Assembly (NCBI GenBank): GCA_026874595.1
Contig: CM049310.1
Coordinates: 21,364,058-21,428,057, forward strand
Origin: Sipunculus nudus
Lineage: Eukaryota > Annelida > Sipuncula > Golfingiida > Sipunculidae
Direction: 5' to 3'
Length of the DNA: 64,000 nucleotides
Position 1 is the stretch's first letter. The number at the start of each line of letters is the position of its first letter. The position numbers were made by a program, and so were the translations under genes. The notes beneath the pieces were generated by a model that did not search any database, had not been told where the DNA came from, and was given only the letters and a program-made list of their open reading frames with translations. Below are positions 11,601 through 26,600 of the stretch, one piece after another.

Positions 11601-14600
11601 GGACACTGTGCAAACATTGTTGCAGGTGGCGCCACCATTTTTTGTGTATGTTATAAAGCTTTCCAAGGGCTACATTTATGCAAAAAAATTTTCCTGATCG
11701 GTCAAACGGTTCCCAAGATATGAGCTTGGATGTCTGCAGCGTAAACGTGAATGTAGGTGGCGCCACCTGTCACAAAATCAGAAAAGCTATCCAGGATGTA
11801 TACACGTGCCAAATTTCAGGTGAATTAGTCAAGTCACTGCAGAGATATGAGTGATTTTAACCCAAGGCAGACGAACAGATGGACACTGTGCAAACATTGT
11901 TGCAGGTGGCGCCACCATTTTTTGTGTATGTTATAAAGCTCTCCAAGGGCTACATTTGTGCAAAAAAATTTTCCTGATCGGTCAAACGGTTCCCGAGATA
12001 TGAGCTTGGATGTCTGCAGCGTAAACGTGAATGTAGGTGGCGCCACCTGTCATAAAATCAGAAAAGCTATCCAGGATGTATACGCATGCCAAATTTCAGG
12101 TGAATTAGTCCAGTCACTGCAGAGATATGAGTGATTTTAACCCGAGGCAGACGAACAGATGGACACTGTGCAAAAGTGGTTGCAGGTGGCGCCACCATTT
12201 TTTGTGTATGTTATAAAGCTCTCCAAGGGCTACATTTGTGAAAAAAAATTTTCCTGATCCGTCAAACGGTTCCAGAGATATGTGGGTTTATGTGTGGAAA
12301 CAGACGCACAAACGGACGCAGAGCGCAGAGGAAAGGTCAGAGGTCAAAACAAAATCGGGGCGCAGCAGTTCACATGTGACCCGAACATAATCCCGGGTTT
12401 CGTAAAATTCCGCCAAGCGGTTACGGAGGAGTTCTCCGGAAACCTACGCGGCGGCGGCGGCGTGCAGCTGAAAACATAGTATCCGCAAAACTCTGTTTTG
12501 GCGGATACAATTACTGCATAACACTTGGTGGGTTGGGTTTGAGGGGGGTGGGTGGGGACGGGGCGTGGGTGATTGGGGTGGTGATATGAGAATAACTGTA
12601 CACCTGTCACAGCAGGGGATCTCCCCCAGTGATTGTAACAAATCAGAAACCCTGGCATAGCTGACTTCCAGTGACCTGGAGTGGGACCTTGCATCTGTAA
12701 TCTGTAATCAAAGCAAATGACTACAATAGAGCCTCAAGAAAAAAATCAATAACTAGCTTAATTTCAAGCTTTTATTTTCAAATTTCAGATTTAAACAAAT
12801 TAAATATTTATGTTTACATACTGTGAAAATTAAATCAATGGTACTCACAGGAAGAAAACATGCCCAAGTTGGGCAAAATTTAAGGTACTGATTTTTTTTT
12901 TATGCTAATAACTTTAAAAAATTTACAAATATCAGATCTAATTTTGGGTAAACAATTGAATCTTAATTAAACATAGTTATATACTTGGGAAAATAGACTC
13001 TAGTTTCAAAATTTTTCTTGTTTTTCTTGTCAACTATTTTTCCTGATTTTTTACAAAGTCCATTATGTTCGGGCCCATAACTTAAAGAATTTATACTTAA
13101 CAGACTTAATTTCTGGTATGTTCATATGAACTATATAGAGGAATATTTATGGTAAATATAAGGAAAAACAGATGAGTGGTTTTGATATTAGGCAGTCCTG
13201 AAGTGTGAAAATAGGATTTTAATAAAAAATTGAGGTTTTTCCTTAATTTCTCAAAGCAACGAAGTCGCAAAGACCCAGTTTTCGACTTGGTAGGAGATCT
13301 TAGGGACATCTAACAGTATGCTGAATTTTGGATTTCTAGGTCTTATGGTTTCAAAACATGCCACATCTACGGACGGATGGACAGACGGACGGACAACGGA
13401 CAATGGACCACGACTATAGCTCAGATGACTTATAGTCAGCTGAGCTAAAAATTATTACAGCCTGCAGAAGGAAGGGCAACAAAGGTGGCACCACCTACAG
13501 GTTAGAATAAAAAAGCAGTCACATGATCAAAATTCTTGTGAAATTTGGTGGTGAAGGCTGCTTCAGTTCCTAAGGTATTTGATAACACATATGACATCAA
13601 GCAAACACAATAAATTGTCATATTTTGCAATCCACACAATCTGAAGTACAATTTGGAGTACCTTAGAGACACCATCTTCAAAATGTCTTGACTGAATTTA
13701 TACTTAATTTTTCCCCTTCCTCTAAGGAACTGTGGACTATGATATGAAAGCCAAAATATGAATACTTTATGACTTATACTGGAAAAAAGAGGAAAAGATC
13801 ATTTCAGCCCAAAGAAAGTAAGCCAACATAGAGGGCACCACCAAAATCTTATTTTTGCATATTCATCACATGATAATGAGTCTGTAAAGTTTCATGATGA
13901 CAGCTGCAGTGGCTGCTGAGATATCTGATAACAGATGGTGGACCACTGACCCTGTGCCAGGGAAACAGTTCACAGAGTGAACTAATAACATGAAGGACCT
14001 ATGACTGTTTCCTGATAAATGAAATTTATTCCATCTAGTCTCCCCTAATGTACTGTTGAAACCCTTTACCATATGTATCATTTAGTAATTCAGAATTCCC
14101 CTTTTATTACTATATATACTTTTAGTCTCCACAGGCAGCAACAGTTTAATTTTCCAAACATTTTGTCTTCAACCTTGTCTCTGTATCATAAAAAATACCT
14201 CAGTTATTTCTCAATGTTTGTGTTTACAGATGAAATCCTCTGTTATTACCTATTTGTTTGAAGATGTGTTGCTACCCCTGTCAATTTCAAAAGACCCTAT
14301 TACATTGGTTTGTTTACTTTGTACTAGATTTGGGACTGACATTTAACAATGCAATACAGAATGCATGGTCACCTGTTTCCCTTTACATGGTTCCTGGTAC
14401 TCTGGCCTTTGACATTCCAGCTGTAGTCGTCTGTCTTTGAGGGAGAAATCATTCATTTCAGCATCATTCCTCTCACGCTCCTTGATCTTACGGCTAGTCA
14501 ACTTCCTGCAAAGTAAAGTTCTCTATATACCGGTACACAAATTATGTATAAATTTCTTTATGCTTTATGCTATCTTAAATGTTATAAAACATACACAAAT

Positions 14601-17600
14601 TATGTAAATTTCAGTTTGCTTTATGCAAACTTTAATGTTATGAACAGTTTACTAGAATACAGGAAGTCGACAAGTGACTATGTGTTATCGCTGAAATCAG
14701 AGTGGTATGGGTGAAGTGAGGAATGGATTGAGTGGTAATCGGAAATAGAGTGAGCTGTGTTGCATTATTAATGGGGTGGAGAAGGAGACAAATTAAGTAC
14801 TAGATATACGAATGGTTGAAGCATTGTTATGATGTAAATTTTCTATTATGTTAAAGATATATATATATATATAAGGGATTTTAAATTATATATCTGTTGG
14901 CATGTTTAGGTGACATGTTTATAGGTGGTGTCACCTGCTAACTCAATGAAAAATCTATCAAAGATCTATACATATGCAAAATTTCAGGTAGAGAAATCAA
15001 ACCAATACCAAGATATGAGTGATTTTTTACTCTAGACACACAAACAGATTGACACCATGCAAAAGTGAGGGCAGGTGGCAAAACAAGTTTAATGTATGAT
15101 AAAGAGCTATGTAAGATCTATACTCATGCACAATTTCAGGCCGATATGTCAAACCAGTCCTGAGACATTAGCAAGGATGTCTGCAGCATAAACCTGATTG
15201 TAGTTGGTGCCACCTGTCATTTCAGTGAGAAACATATCCATGATGTCTATATGTGCAAAATATCTGGCGAAAGTCCAACCACTGCAGATACATGAGTAAT
15301 TTTTACCCTAGACAAACAAATAGGTGGCTGTCACGCAAAAATAGTTGCAGGTTGCACAACAAGTTTAAAGTATAATAAAGAGCTATGTAAGATCTATACA
15401 CATGCAAAATTTCAGGCTGATACGTCAAACCATTCATGAGATATTAGCATGGATGTCTGCAGCATAAATGTGATTGTAGGTGGTGCCACCTGTCATGTAA
15501 ACCAGAAACCTATCCATGTTTATATATGCAAAATTTCCTACGAATAAGTCCAACCATTGCAGGGATAGGAGTGATTTTAAACCATGAGCAAACAAACAGA
15601 TGGACGCTGTGCAAAATAGGTTTTAGATGGTGCAACAATTTTAGACTGGCCCAGTCCATGAAACAGTTATGACTTAATTGTTGCTTTTGACAAAGAATCA
15701 AATGTTCCCACATTGTATTGCACTTAGTTTCAGTACCGACATCTTGCGGCAACTCATATAACTAATTTACCACTATCTAACCTTCTCATTTCATGGACTG
15801 GTAATCTTGGCCAGTTCCCATACGGTCAACGCCAACACATCACCAACTTACTGAACTAAGGTCTCTTCCAGTGATGTCAGCAGTGGTCTTTCCCAGAATC
15901 TTTTTCAAAACCAACATGGTTCATTCAGTCATCGCCTATTCCGGGCTTCCAATTGGCTACTAATATTCCCATTTAATTTGTCTTAATATTTTCAGGCTGT
16001 TGCTTATGTTGAGTTCAAGGAGACTTTAAAACACTATAACCCTCAGCCTCAGTGTTAACATTTATCGGACCACCACTTTTGACAGTAGGCTTAACAAACT
16101 CTGGCTCAGCCAATCAGCACCAGATATTCAGGTGCACATGCGACTGGCTGACTGAAACAATCATGATTTGTGAGTCCCAATTTGACAGTTAATACACAGG
16201 ACTCAGACAAATGCTGCCAGCTGCTCTTGTCATCTAGGCAAAGGGAATTTTACTGGACCTGTCGGTACAAAATTGTTGCGATAGTGTGTACAATATGCAC
16301 TTACATTTTGCCCATGGACCGAATATTCGTTCAGCAGAGATATATCATAAGACACAAAGGTCCATGTGTGGAATACCTGAATACATGATTTCAGTGCCAA
16401 TGTTACCAAGCGGGTCGAGCTGTGAAACCGCTGTTGGCGTTCTCATAGCAACGATGCCACTCATATGAGGCGTGAGGGCCTGATATGCAAATACGGGGGA
16501 AATGTCAGGTCCTCAAAGAGCCTTGTGACGCCTTAGTATGCAAATATCAGGGATTCACCATACAGATTTTACAGGGTTTTAGTGATAAGAGCTGGCAGTG
16601 AGTTAAGTCTACCGGCACATGGAATCACGTTTTATTTTAAGCATTATATTAGTAAGCGTAAATACTAAAGCCCTGGCAGGGCTAAGCCAGTATGTGTATG
16701 ATATAAAGCTATCCAAGAGCTATACTTATGCAAAATTTCTGCCTGAATGGTCAAACAAGTCCAAAGATATGTGGCTTTATGTGTGAAAACAGACATACAG
16801 ATGGACACTCTGCAGAGAGGAAAGGTCAGAGGTCAACCTAAACTGAGGGTGCAGCAGTTCACATGACTCAAAATCATAATTTTGAGTTTCATAATTAATT
16901 GTGTGGTGGTGGTGTCCAGCTGAAAACACAGTACCCGCAACACTCTGTTATGACAGATACAACAATTACCAAGTGAAAAAAACTGTGAGAGTTCTTAGAA
17001 TATGTTCAAGGAACATTGCTAATTTTGGAAAATATACAGTCTCCATTTCAGTCTCAATACCAGTAACATTATTATGGCAATCTTACAAAATGCTATGTCA
17101 CATATTTCATATTTTACTTTTTCTCATAACAATGAGCCACAAATTAAATGTTATACATGAGCACTGACCCTCTCTCTATCAGGTAGGTATCTCTCCATGC
17201 TTTCTTCCTTCTAGCAATGCCTTCCTGTACACTGCAACATAAACCAGAATGCCTTAGTTACACATTACTGGAGCTGTAACAATATATTATCTAATAATAC
17301 AGCCTCAATCCTGATGTCTAATATGAATATATTCAATTCCATTGTAAATACATGTCAGGTCATCTAAACCTATCCCTTCAACTGGTTTAAACAATGGGCA
17401 ACTGGACAAGCAGATGTTGTTCATCCCACTTCTAACTAATGATGCCCGCCTTGTATGCGTTTTATGGTGCTGAGAGATTATTATAAAAATTGGTCATCTC
17501 TTTCCTTTAGTCCATCAAGAAAATAACTATACCAAATATGGCAAAATAATGTGTTCCAAACCACTAACACAAGGTCCCAAATGATAAATTTTTGTATATT

Positions 17601-20600
17601 GTAAGGTCAACATATTGTGCACTGTTACACACATGGTGAATTTCATTACATTGGAACAAAGGTCAGTGCCAAGGTGCAAATCTATTTTTATGGCAGCAAC
17701 TGGACCCTAAGAGACAAAGAACAAAGGCTGTATTCACATGCTGCCCCAGCCCAGCCCCAGATGGCAAATAATGTTTGAACCTACTTGTTAGGGTCATTGG
17801 CAAACTCGATGAGCTGCAAGACTGATCGACCATCCATGTATTCTGGGACAGGCACTCCTGCCATATCTAAGATTGTCGGTGCTATGTCTATATTTCCAAT
17901 CACATTAGGAATTCTGCAATGCCATGAGGTACACATCTGCTTTCAGCTACATTACATATGGATATAAAATGTTACACACATTTATGTACATAATATATAA
18001 AACTCTATATTAACCTTTATATATTTGTAATTGTTTACTTACAAATGTTTAAGCTGAAGCTTAACACGTAAGATACTGCTAATCACACACATGAATTTTC
18101 TTTTATGCGAAGGCATATAATGAGGCAATAGTTAATTCTACTTTTTTGTCTAGTAAAGATGAAAACAATTATTTTCTCTATACTGTGAAGTGAAATTGAC
18201 CATACATTATCAACATTTAAGACACCAAAGTATCTTTAACCAATTATTTCATAATGTATAGAAAAAAGTTACCAGCAATTAAACATTTCTAAAACATTCA
18301 CAGTTCTGTGAAGATATTAGAACCATCAAAGGAGTTGAACTGAAATGAAACACATGCATTTAAATGGGAAGCAGTGAAGTAAATGACACTTCACTATCTG
18401 TTACTATCTTACTTGACACCTGCTGGTACATTCGGACCTCTCATGTAGAACGGTATCCTTATATCAAAATCATAAGGCATGGCCTTTCCCTTGACCAATC
18501 CAAACTGACCCAGGTGGTAGCCATGATCTGAGGTATATATGATATAAGTGTTATCAAGCTCCCCAAGCTCCTTTAATTCGTTATACACCTGCAAAACATG
18601 AGGGATTTAAAGTTACCAAAGGTAAATCACATTACGTATATGTAATGTGTTTTCTGTATAATATAGCAGAATGTCTCGAGGATAAAATTAGATTATTCAT
18701 TAAAGTATGTTTTATTCTTCATTAAAGTATATTTTATTTCTGTATAAAAATTACAGACAGAAGAAGCAATGAAATAACACATTGTAACTGTACATCTGTG
18801 GGATAAAGGGTATCAATTTTCCCACACATAGCCTCAACCACTACCACAGAGGTACATGTGTGAATGTTTAATTGATCTGGCTCAGTTTTTAAGTTTCTAT
18901 GGTACAATACAATTATAAGAAGTTCCTATACAAGTCTTTGTACAAATTTAAACTCTTCACATACCTGATTTTTATTTCATAAGTATCAGAACTGTATTTA
19001 CACAATTCATACTGTCTTTATGTTGTAGTTGGTCTCAGTCACAAAATACAATATTGTCTCGGTTTGCCACCAGGGGTCATTACATTCATCTGTTTCAGTT
19101 TTCCTTTTCTGGTCAGTTTTCAGACGTTTACAGGTTGCGGTTTTCCAAACATGTTATTTACAGTCCTTATTTTGTTTAGGTAGCCTGATTCATTTTCAGT
19201 TTAGTCTCATGATACGTTTTCCTGAGTTAAGGTGTTCAGAGAAAGTCAGGGATCATGAGAGAGCACACACCACAGGTACTGGCAAACTTTGTAACGAACA
19301 TTTGTAAAATGATAACAATTAAAACCACATTATGTCAACTAATTTTATTTTTCGTATATGTATGCTATATGTGCGTGCCTGAAACTATTGGTCCTACGAC
19401 ATTTATATAAATTCAATTTGTCCTGCTACAAAACCTAATTTCTAAATATTAGCAGTATTCATAAAAAAATTAAATGTTATCTCTTATTTATTCAAGATAA
19501 AAAAATTCTAACCTTTTCCACAGCATCATCCACACTCTGTAATGTCTGCAGCCTTTTCCGCTGTAACATGTCTGTGAATCTTATGTGAATCGGTTCCATC
19601 TTTGGCGTATACTGCAGTAACCACTGCTTATCTGGATTTGGTGCATAATTCCAGCTTGGTGTCCTAAACAATAAGAAAGTATGCATGTACCACTTGTCAA
19701 AAATGTCAAAAATCCCAATGGTTATATTCTTTCTGTATAATCTGTTACTCTTATTAAACTATTTGAAAAAATATAATCATAATATCATTTATATACTAGG
19801 TTGAAAATGTCTGAGTATGTAATATACATTTGACAGTGCAAGTACTACCTGTCTATAGTCTGTTTCATCCCCTAATGTCCACCTGTTTTTTGCTATGAAA
19901 AATTTTATTTGTTACATTTCAAGGGAAAACCTGATAGTGCAGAGTAGAGGATTACAGGATCTAATCTTCAACAAGGTAAATAAATATCTACCTTACACTT
20001 TATTTAAGAAACAGAATTATTTTAAAACATGAGAAATCAGTCTACATTTTACAACATATCAGACCAACTTATGGCAGTCAGTTCATGGTCACATGCAAAA
20101 ACAGCCTCAACTGACAGCTGCTGATTGGATGATGTCATGTAAACAGTCTAAACAAGGCCTACAGGCCTAATGCAAACCTGTGCAATAGGATAAACATCAG
20201 GTATAATGCTTCCAAGCTGGACCATTACTTTTCACGTACATGTGTGACATGTATATGTACAATGCAAGCACTGTACAATTTGAACCCGAGTGCATGCACC
20301 AAGTACACAAACGTCACTGGTGAAATAATGGCATAGTTGCACACAACACAAAAATGAATGTAGGTGGCACCACCAGTCTTGTGTAATAGAAAGCCATTAA
20401 AGATGTATGGACATAAACAATTTTAGGCTTCAAACTACATTTCAGCTATGTGCACAGATGCATGAAACAACTAGATACAGGTAGTCAAAAGCGACTGCAT
20501 GTATCCACCGAAATCAGAGTAGTACAGGTGAAGTAAGGCATGGATTGAATGATAAGGGGAAATAGAGTGAGATGGATGTCTGCCACATAAACATGATTGT

Positions 20601-23600
20601 AGGTTGTACCACCTGAGGCCAATACTGCAAATCACTCCTGAAAATAGAGCATTAATTTATTCAACAAAAACGGAAAGGTAAGTGGGGCAACCTGTCTGGT
20701 TTATGAGAAAACTTCCCAAGATGGATGAACATGCCAAATTTCAGACCAATACCTTGACCCACTCCTGAGATTTGAGCAATTATCACCCACAGCACATGTA
20801 CGAATAGACACCAACTGAAAAGGATTGAAGAGGGCCCCACCAGTCTTGAACACAACATGGAGGAGACCAAGATCTATGGATATACACAATTTCATGCCAA
20901 TATTGCAAATCACTCCTGAGGAAAGGGCATAAATTTATTCAATGAAAAAAGAAAGGTAAGTGGTGCAACCTGTCTGGTTTACGAGAAAACTTTCCAAGAT
21001 GGATGAACATGCCAAATTTCAGACCAGTACATTGACTGAGATATGAGCAATTTCACCCAAAGCACATGTACTGATGGACGCCACAGGAAAATGATTGAAG
21101 ATGGCACCACCAGTCTTAATTACAAGATGGAGGAGTCCAAGATCTATAAATATGCACAATTTCAGGCCAATACTGCAAATCACTCCTGAGAAAAGGGCCT
21201 CAATTTATTCTACAAAAACAGAAAGGTGACTGGTGCCACCTGATTGGTTTACCAGAAATCTTTCTAAGACTGATGAACATGCCAAATTTAAGAAAATACC
21301 TTGACCCACTCCCGAGATACGAGCAATTTTCACCCACAGTACATGTACCGATGGACACTACGGGAAAACAATTGCAGATTGCAACAGTTTATATAGCCAC
21401 AGAGAGCTGAATACCCATGGTTGTTAACATTGCCTGGTATGATGACAAATTTATATAATAAATCTGAATTTTTTTAAAGCTTTTAAAAAACATTCTTGTC
21501 AATAATAAACATTGAAAACCTGAAATCTAAATTTCTAATGGCATGATATAATAGTAGCTGATAAACTGGTGCGAGGCTAGATGAAACTGCTTCACACAGC
21601 TAACATATATGGTAAAATGACTCAATTCAATCTCCATAATTCAGCCAAAATTCATTCATGTGGAACCATTAAAGACAATTATTATAAAAATTATTTTGAG
21701 GAATACTCTTGTAAAATGTTAACAAACTGACTTCAGTGGCTTCAGTCGAAAAATGTTTTATAGACAAACGCATATGCATATATAAACGCATATAGAAAGA
21801 AACAGCAAACTGGCTTAGTTCAGCTTCCTGTAACTCAGCCAAAAGTCAGCTGCTGGCCCTGATGGTTTCTGAGATAGCAAGGGTTAACATACAGACAACA
21901 GTGGACAGCGCCATCACATAAACTCATAGGTTCGCTAAAATATAAGCAGCTAAAACAAAGATGGTAACTCATGCAGGGACACATCTGATCTGACAGATCA
22001 TCAGGAAGAGACCAAACAGTTGTGAAACATAAACTGAAGCTTTATTGTAAAATTCTTTATTGCCATATTAGGCTGTCAATTCCATGTGTAGTTTCAAGGA
22101 AATCATTGAAAAATTTAAATTTTGAAGAAAACTATTTAAACAAGGGACCCATGGGTCACGGCGCTCAGCTAATCGTGATTGGACTATAAATGTTTCTCCA
22201 CTGTGATACTATATCGAGTCGATAAAGCTTATGAATATCATGTACATGTTGGGCTATTATAAAGGAATGTAATGTAATATGTGAGTAAATGATAAATGAA
22301 ATTACCTGACTGATGGATTAATAGAGTCAAATAAAGTGGTTTATTTTTTATTTATTTAGGAGGGGTTGAAAATTGTGATATATTTGAGCAAATATGAATG
22401 CAATGACAGCAGTAATAAGCAGTAGTAGAATGATGATAAGGCTATTTGTTGAAGGATCTAAAGTGTATGGTAGTCTGCAAGCGTTCAATTTGATAGATAT
22501 GATGTTATGACTAACTATGCTGATGAAGTGATTTATGAATATGTGACTGTATGACACAATATCTCTTTAGTCTTGACAAGGTACATTATTGTGATGCCCA
22601 CTATGTCTACATATTACACAATATTGACATTATTTCTGGCATGTACATAGGTACCTATGGACGAATAGTTATACAAAATATTAAAGTATGAATATATCTG
22701 ATTCATCTTGTTCTTGCTTACTGAGGCTAACTTTGGGATGGGGTTCGGAGAAGGGAAAAGTGAGGGCAGCACGAAGGTGGATGTAGAAATATTCTATTGT
22801 AATGTTTTTCCTTTATATAAGAATATGAAAAGCTAAGAGGAAAGGGGCCCTCCTACTTGGTTATAGTAAAGTTCTAAATATATGATTGCAAACTAATACT
22901 CTGACAAGACTGTCATGAAGAAAAACAGTAAAAGTTTTGAGATATGTGTTGCATACGAAAATTTACAGATGGACAGGCAAGTGGACAGAATGGACTAATA
23001 CCTTTATTTCACTTTCAAGAGAATAATGCATTTAAGTTTATATATAATCCTATTTTTTTAAGCAGATCCACTTTTTCCATTAAGAAGTTTTAATCTGAAT
23101 CATTTTTTTAATTACAGGTTTATAAATTTTTAATTAAAAAACCTGAAAATATAAGTTAAAATATTAGAATTGTTGCAAAAGTTGCAATCATTATATATAC
23201 AGAGTAAAAAACATTGGGTCATATTATGCATACACATATATTTTATTATTTTTAAATCATAAATGTTTAAACTGATTTTAAAAGAAAATAATGCCAAAAC
23301 ATGGCATCTACAAGAATATTCCTTGAATCACTATTTAAAAGTTTTGCACATTGGAGTTTTCAGGACATGCTTAATTTTATTCACCAAAATAAAATAAAAG
23401 TAAATTTGATAAAATAAAATATCTTTTCAAATAAAGTATACACACTGTTGGTTGAATGAGGGACAAACAATATCATTGTGCTAATTACTATCCCAGTTTT
23501 AATTAATTACTGGAATTAATAGTCAATTTCACACCTGGTGAAGTTTTTACTCTTCTGAAGTAAGGAATTACTTATCTCATGAACATCCACACTTTCACAG

Positions 23601-26600
23601 CAATACACCACTTTGTGGACACAATTAAATGTACACTTTAATCATTGTAACCCTGGTGGTTCAATACAAAATCTAAAATGTAGCATGTCCAAGAATAAAA
23701 TAAAATACAGAAAACATATAACATTCATCTAGTTTATGCACCAGCTGGGGGGATGAGTGCAGGGCAGAGGGGAAGCCTGCTAGTAGTGGCCAAGCTGGGC
23801 CAAGGTAAGCTGCCTGGGGTGGGTTACATAATGCAAGTGAAGGCTGTACTACTAGGTGGGCTAGATGTAAACAATACTTGACATGGTGTATGAAAACATG
23901 AATAAAAGCTTTTCATTCCAATCAATTTCTTTTGAAAGTTCAGATTTTAAAAGATTAAATCCTTATGCATATATGCTGGGAAAATTAAATCAACAGTGCC
24001 AAAGTTGGACAAAATTTAAGGTATTGATTTTTTATTTATGCTAATAACTTGAAAAATTTGCAAAATTCAGATCTAATTTTGGGTAAACAATTGAATCTTG
24101 ATTAAATAAAGTTATATTCCTGAAAAAAAGTCTCTAGGTTCAGCAATTCTCATGTTAGGCGAGTAAATATATTTCCTGATTTTTTTAAAAATTGCATTAT
24201 GTTTTGGCCCATAACTTCAAAATAATACCCAATACTGACCTAATTTTTGGTATGTTCATAGAAAATGTATAAAAGAATGTGAATACTAAATACAATCAAA
24301 AACAGATCAGTGGTTTTGATATTAGGCAGCCTTGAAGTGTAACAATGGCTTTTTTTATGGAAAACAGAGTTTTTTTTCCTTAATATCTCGAAGGAACAAA
24401 GTCCTAATGACCCAATTTTCGGTATGGTAGGAGATTTTGGGGACATCTAAAATTATGTCAACAGCCTGGGGAGCATAGAGATGTGCACTGAATGACCTAC
24501 AGTCATCAAAGTGGACTGCTTGACAATGTAAGGGAATACAACAAGAGCCTCCAAAAAAATTCAATAACTAGCCTAATTTTGCAGCTTTTATTTTCAAATT
24601 TCTGATTTTAACAGATTAAATCCTTATGTATACATGGTGTGAAAATTAAATCCACAGTACTTACAGGAAAAAAACGTGCCATGGCCAAAGTTGGGCAAAA
24701 TTTAAGGTACCAATTTTATATTTTTGCCATTTTTTTAAAAAATTTAACAGATTTTGATCTAATTTTTGGTATACAATTAAATTTTGATTAATTAAAGTTG
24801 TATTACTGGAAAAAAGTCCCTACCTTTAACACTTTTGGTCTTAAGTGACCAAATATCTTCCTGATTTTTTTACAAAGTCCATTATATTTGGGCCCATAAC
24901 TTTTTTAAATTATATAATATTGACTTAATATCTGGCATGTACATAGGAACTATATAGAGGAATATTTATGGTAAATATGAAGAAAACCAGATGAGTGGTT
25001 TTGATATTAGGCAGTCCTGAAGTGTGAAAATAGATTTCTAATAAAAAATTGAGGTTTTTCCTTAATATCTCAAAGGAACGAAGTCCTATTGACCCAATTT
25101 TTGGCATGGTAGGAGATTATGGGGACATCTAACTGTATGCCGAAATTCAGATTCGTAGGTCCAACAATGTCGAAACGTGCCAGTCTTACGGACGGACATC
25201 CAGACGGACAGACGGACGGACAGACAGACGGACGGACGACGTACAATGGACCATGACAATAGCTCAGATGACTTAGAGTCAGCTGAGCTAAAAACACAGG
25301 TGGACACAGATTCATGAAATGGAGTATAATAAGTTGGGAAGAATGAAAACCACCTGTGTATTTTGAGGCCTGCAACCTACCTTTATGTCATGTGTGTGGT
25401 TTGAACTTTGTGTTGTGATGGACAATATGTGGTTTACCTGTGTGTAATATGTTGAAAAATCTGTGGTTTTACCTGTATTTGTGTGCTGGACAGTTTGTGG
25501 TTTTACCTGTTGGATGGTGTGATTTTACCAGTGTTGTGTGTTGGACAGTGTGTGGTTTAACCTGTGTGTTGTGTGTTGGACTGAGTGATTTTACCTGTGT
25601 GTTGGACAATTTGTAGGTTTACCTGTGTTATGTGTTTGACAGTGTGTGGATTAACCTGTGTGTTGGACAGTTAATTGGTTTATCTATGAGTCTGGACAAT
25701 GTGTAGGTTTACCTGTGTTGTGTTGGACAATGTGTAGGTTTACCTGTGTTGAGTGTTGGACAATGTGTGGTTTTACCTGTGTGTGGTGTGTTGGACTGAG
25801 TGATTTTACCTGTGTGTTGAACAGTGTGAAGGTTTACCTATGTGTATGGGCAATGTGTAGGTTTACCTGTGATGTGTGTTGGACAGTATGTGGGTTAACC
25901 TGTGTGTTGAACATTGTGTGAGTTTACCTATGTGTTGGACAATATGTAGGTTTACCTGTGTTGTGTGCTGGACAGTGTGTGGGTTTACCTGTGTGTTGGA
26001 CAGTGTGTGTGGGTTTACCTGTATTGTGTGTTTGACAGTGTGTGGGTATACCTGTGTGTTGGACAATGTGTGTGGGTTTACCTGTGTGTTGGACAATGGG
26101 TGTGTTTACCAGTGTGTGATGTGCTGGAGTGTGTGTGGGGATCTTGGTGTGTTATGTGGACAGTGTGTGGGTTTACCTGTGTGTGGAGATGTTCTGAAAC
26201 ATGTGTTGATACTGTGGTGCTGCATCTTCTGGACCATGAGGAGCTGGCATACTTAACACCATGGCAACTGGCCTAAAATGTGCGAAACAAAACTCATCAA
26301 AACTTCAGATACAGAAATGGCATAGATTTTATGTGAGCAAAAATATAATGCTAAGTGTATTTGTTTTACATGCATAAAACCATATATTATGATATTTATG
26401 ATATATGTGTGTGTGTGTCTGTTTATGTGTGTGTACACATATCTGTCAGATATTGGATTGACTCAGAAGTTAGAAGAAACAAGAAAATGGGCATTAGACA
26501 AGCGACTACAGGTATCAACCTTATCGCAGAGGCATGGGTAAAGCAAGGCATTGAATGTTCCTGACATGATATGACTCCAAATTTTTGGCAGATGCCAAAG

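Larger units (their letters stand above)
9800..13447. mobile_element. Family B Helitron-like element with nested family A copy
   Basis: Starts ACAAGGGACCCATGGGTCAC then GCTCAGCTGA, with palindrome GACCCATGGGTC. It ends with a GGACGGAC simple repeat and the hairpin TAGCTCAG(A)TGACT...AGTCAGCTGAGCTA, so GCTCAGCTGA returns inverted. It is colinear with 61992-63888 except for the 1.74 kb family A insert at 10771-12510. Sits in Sulf intron 9. Confidence 0.82.

Noticed and set aside
12344-12694. Proline-rich 116-codon frame, minus strand
   Set aside because: It is the complement of a G-rich tract and straddles a repeat border; not conserved coding.
25658-26256. Cysteine-rich open frames of up to 126 codons on both strands
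   Set aside because: They are translations of the GT-rich minisatellite; periodic repeats lacking stops, with no start context or family.
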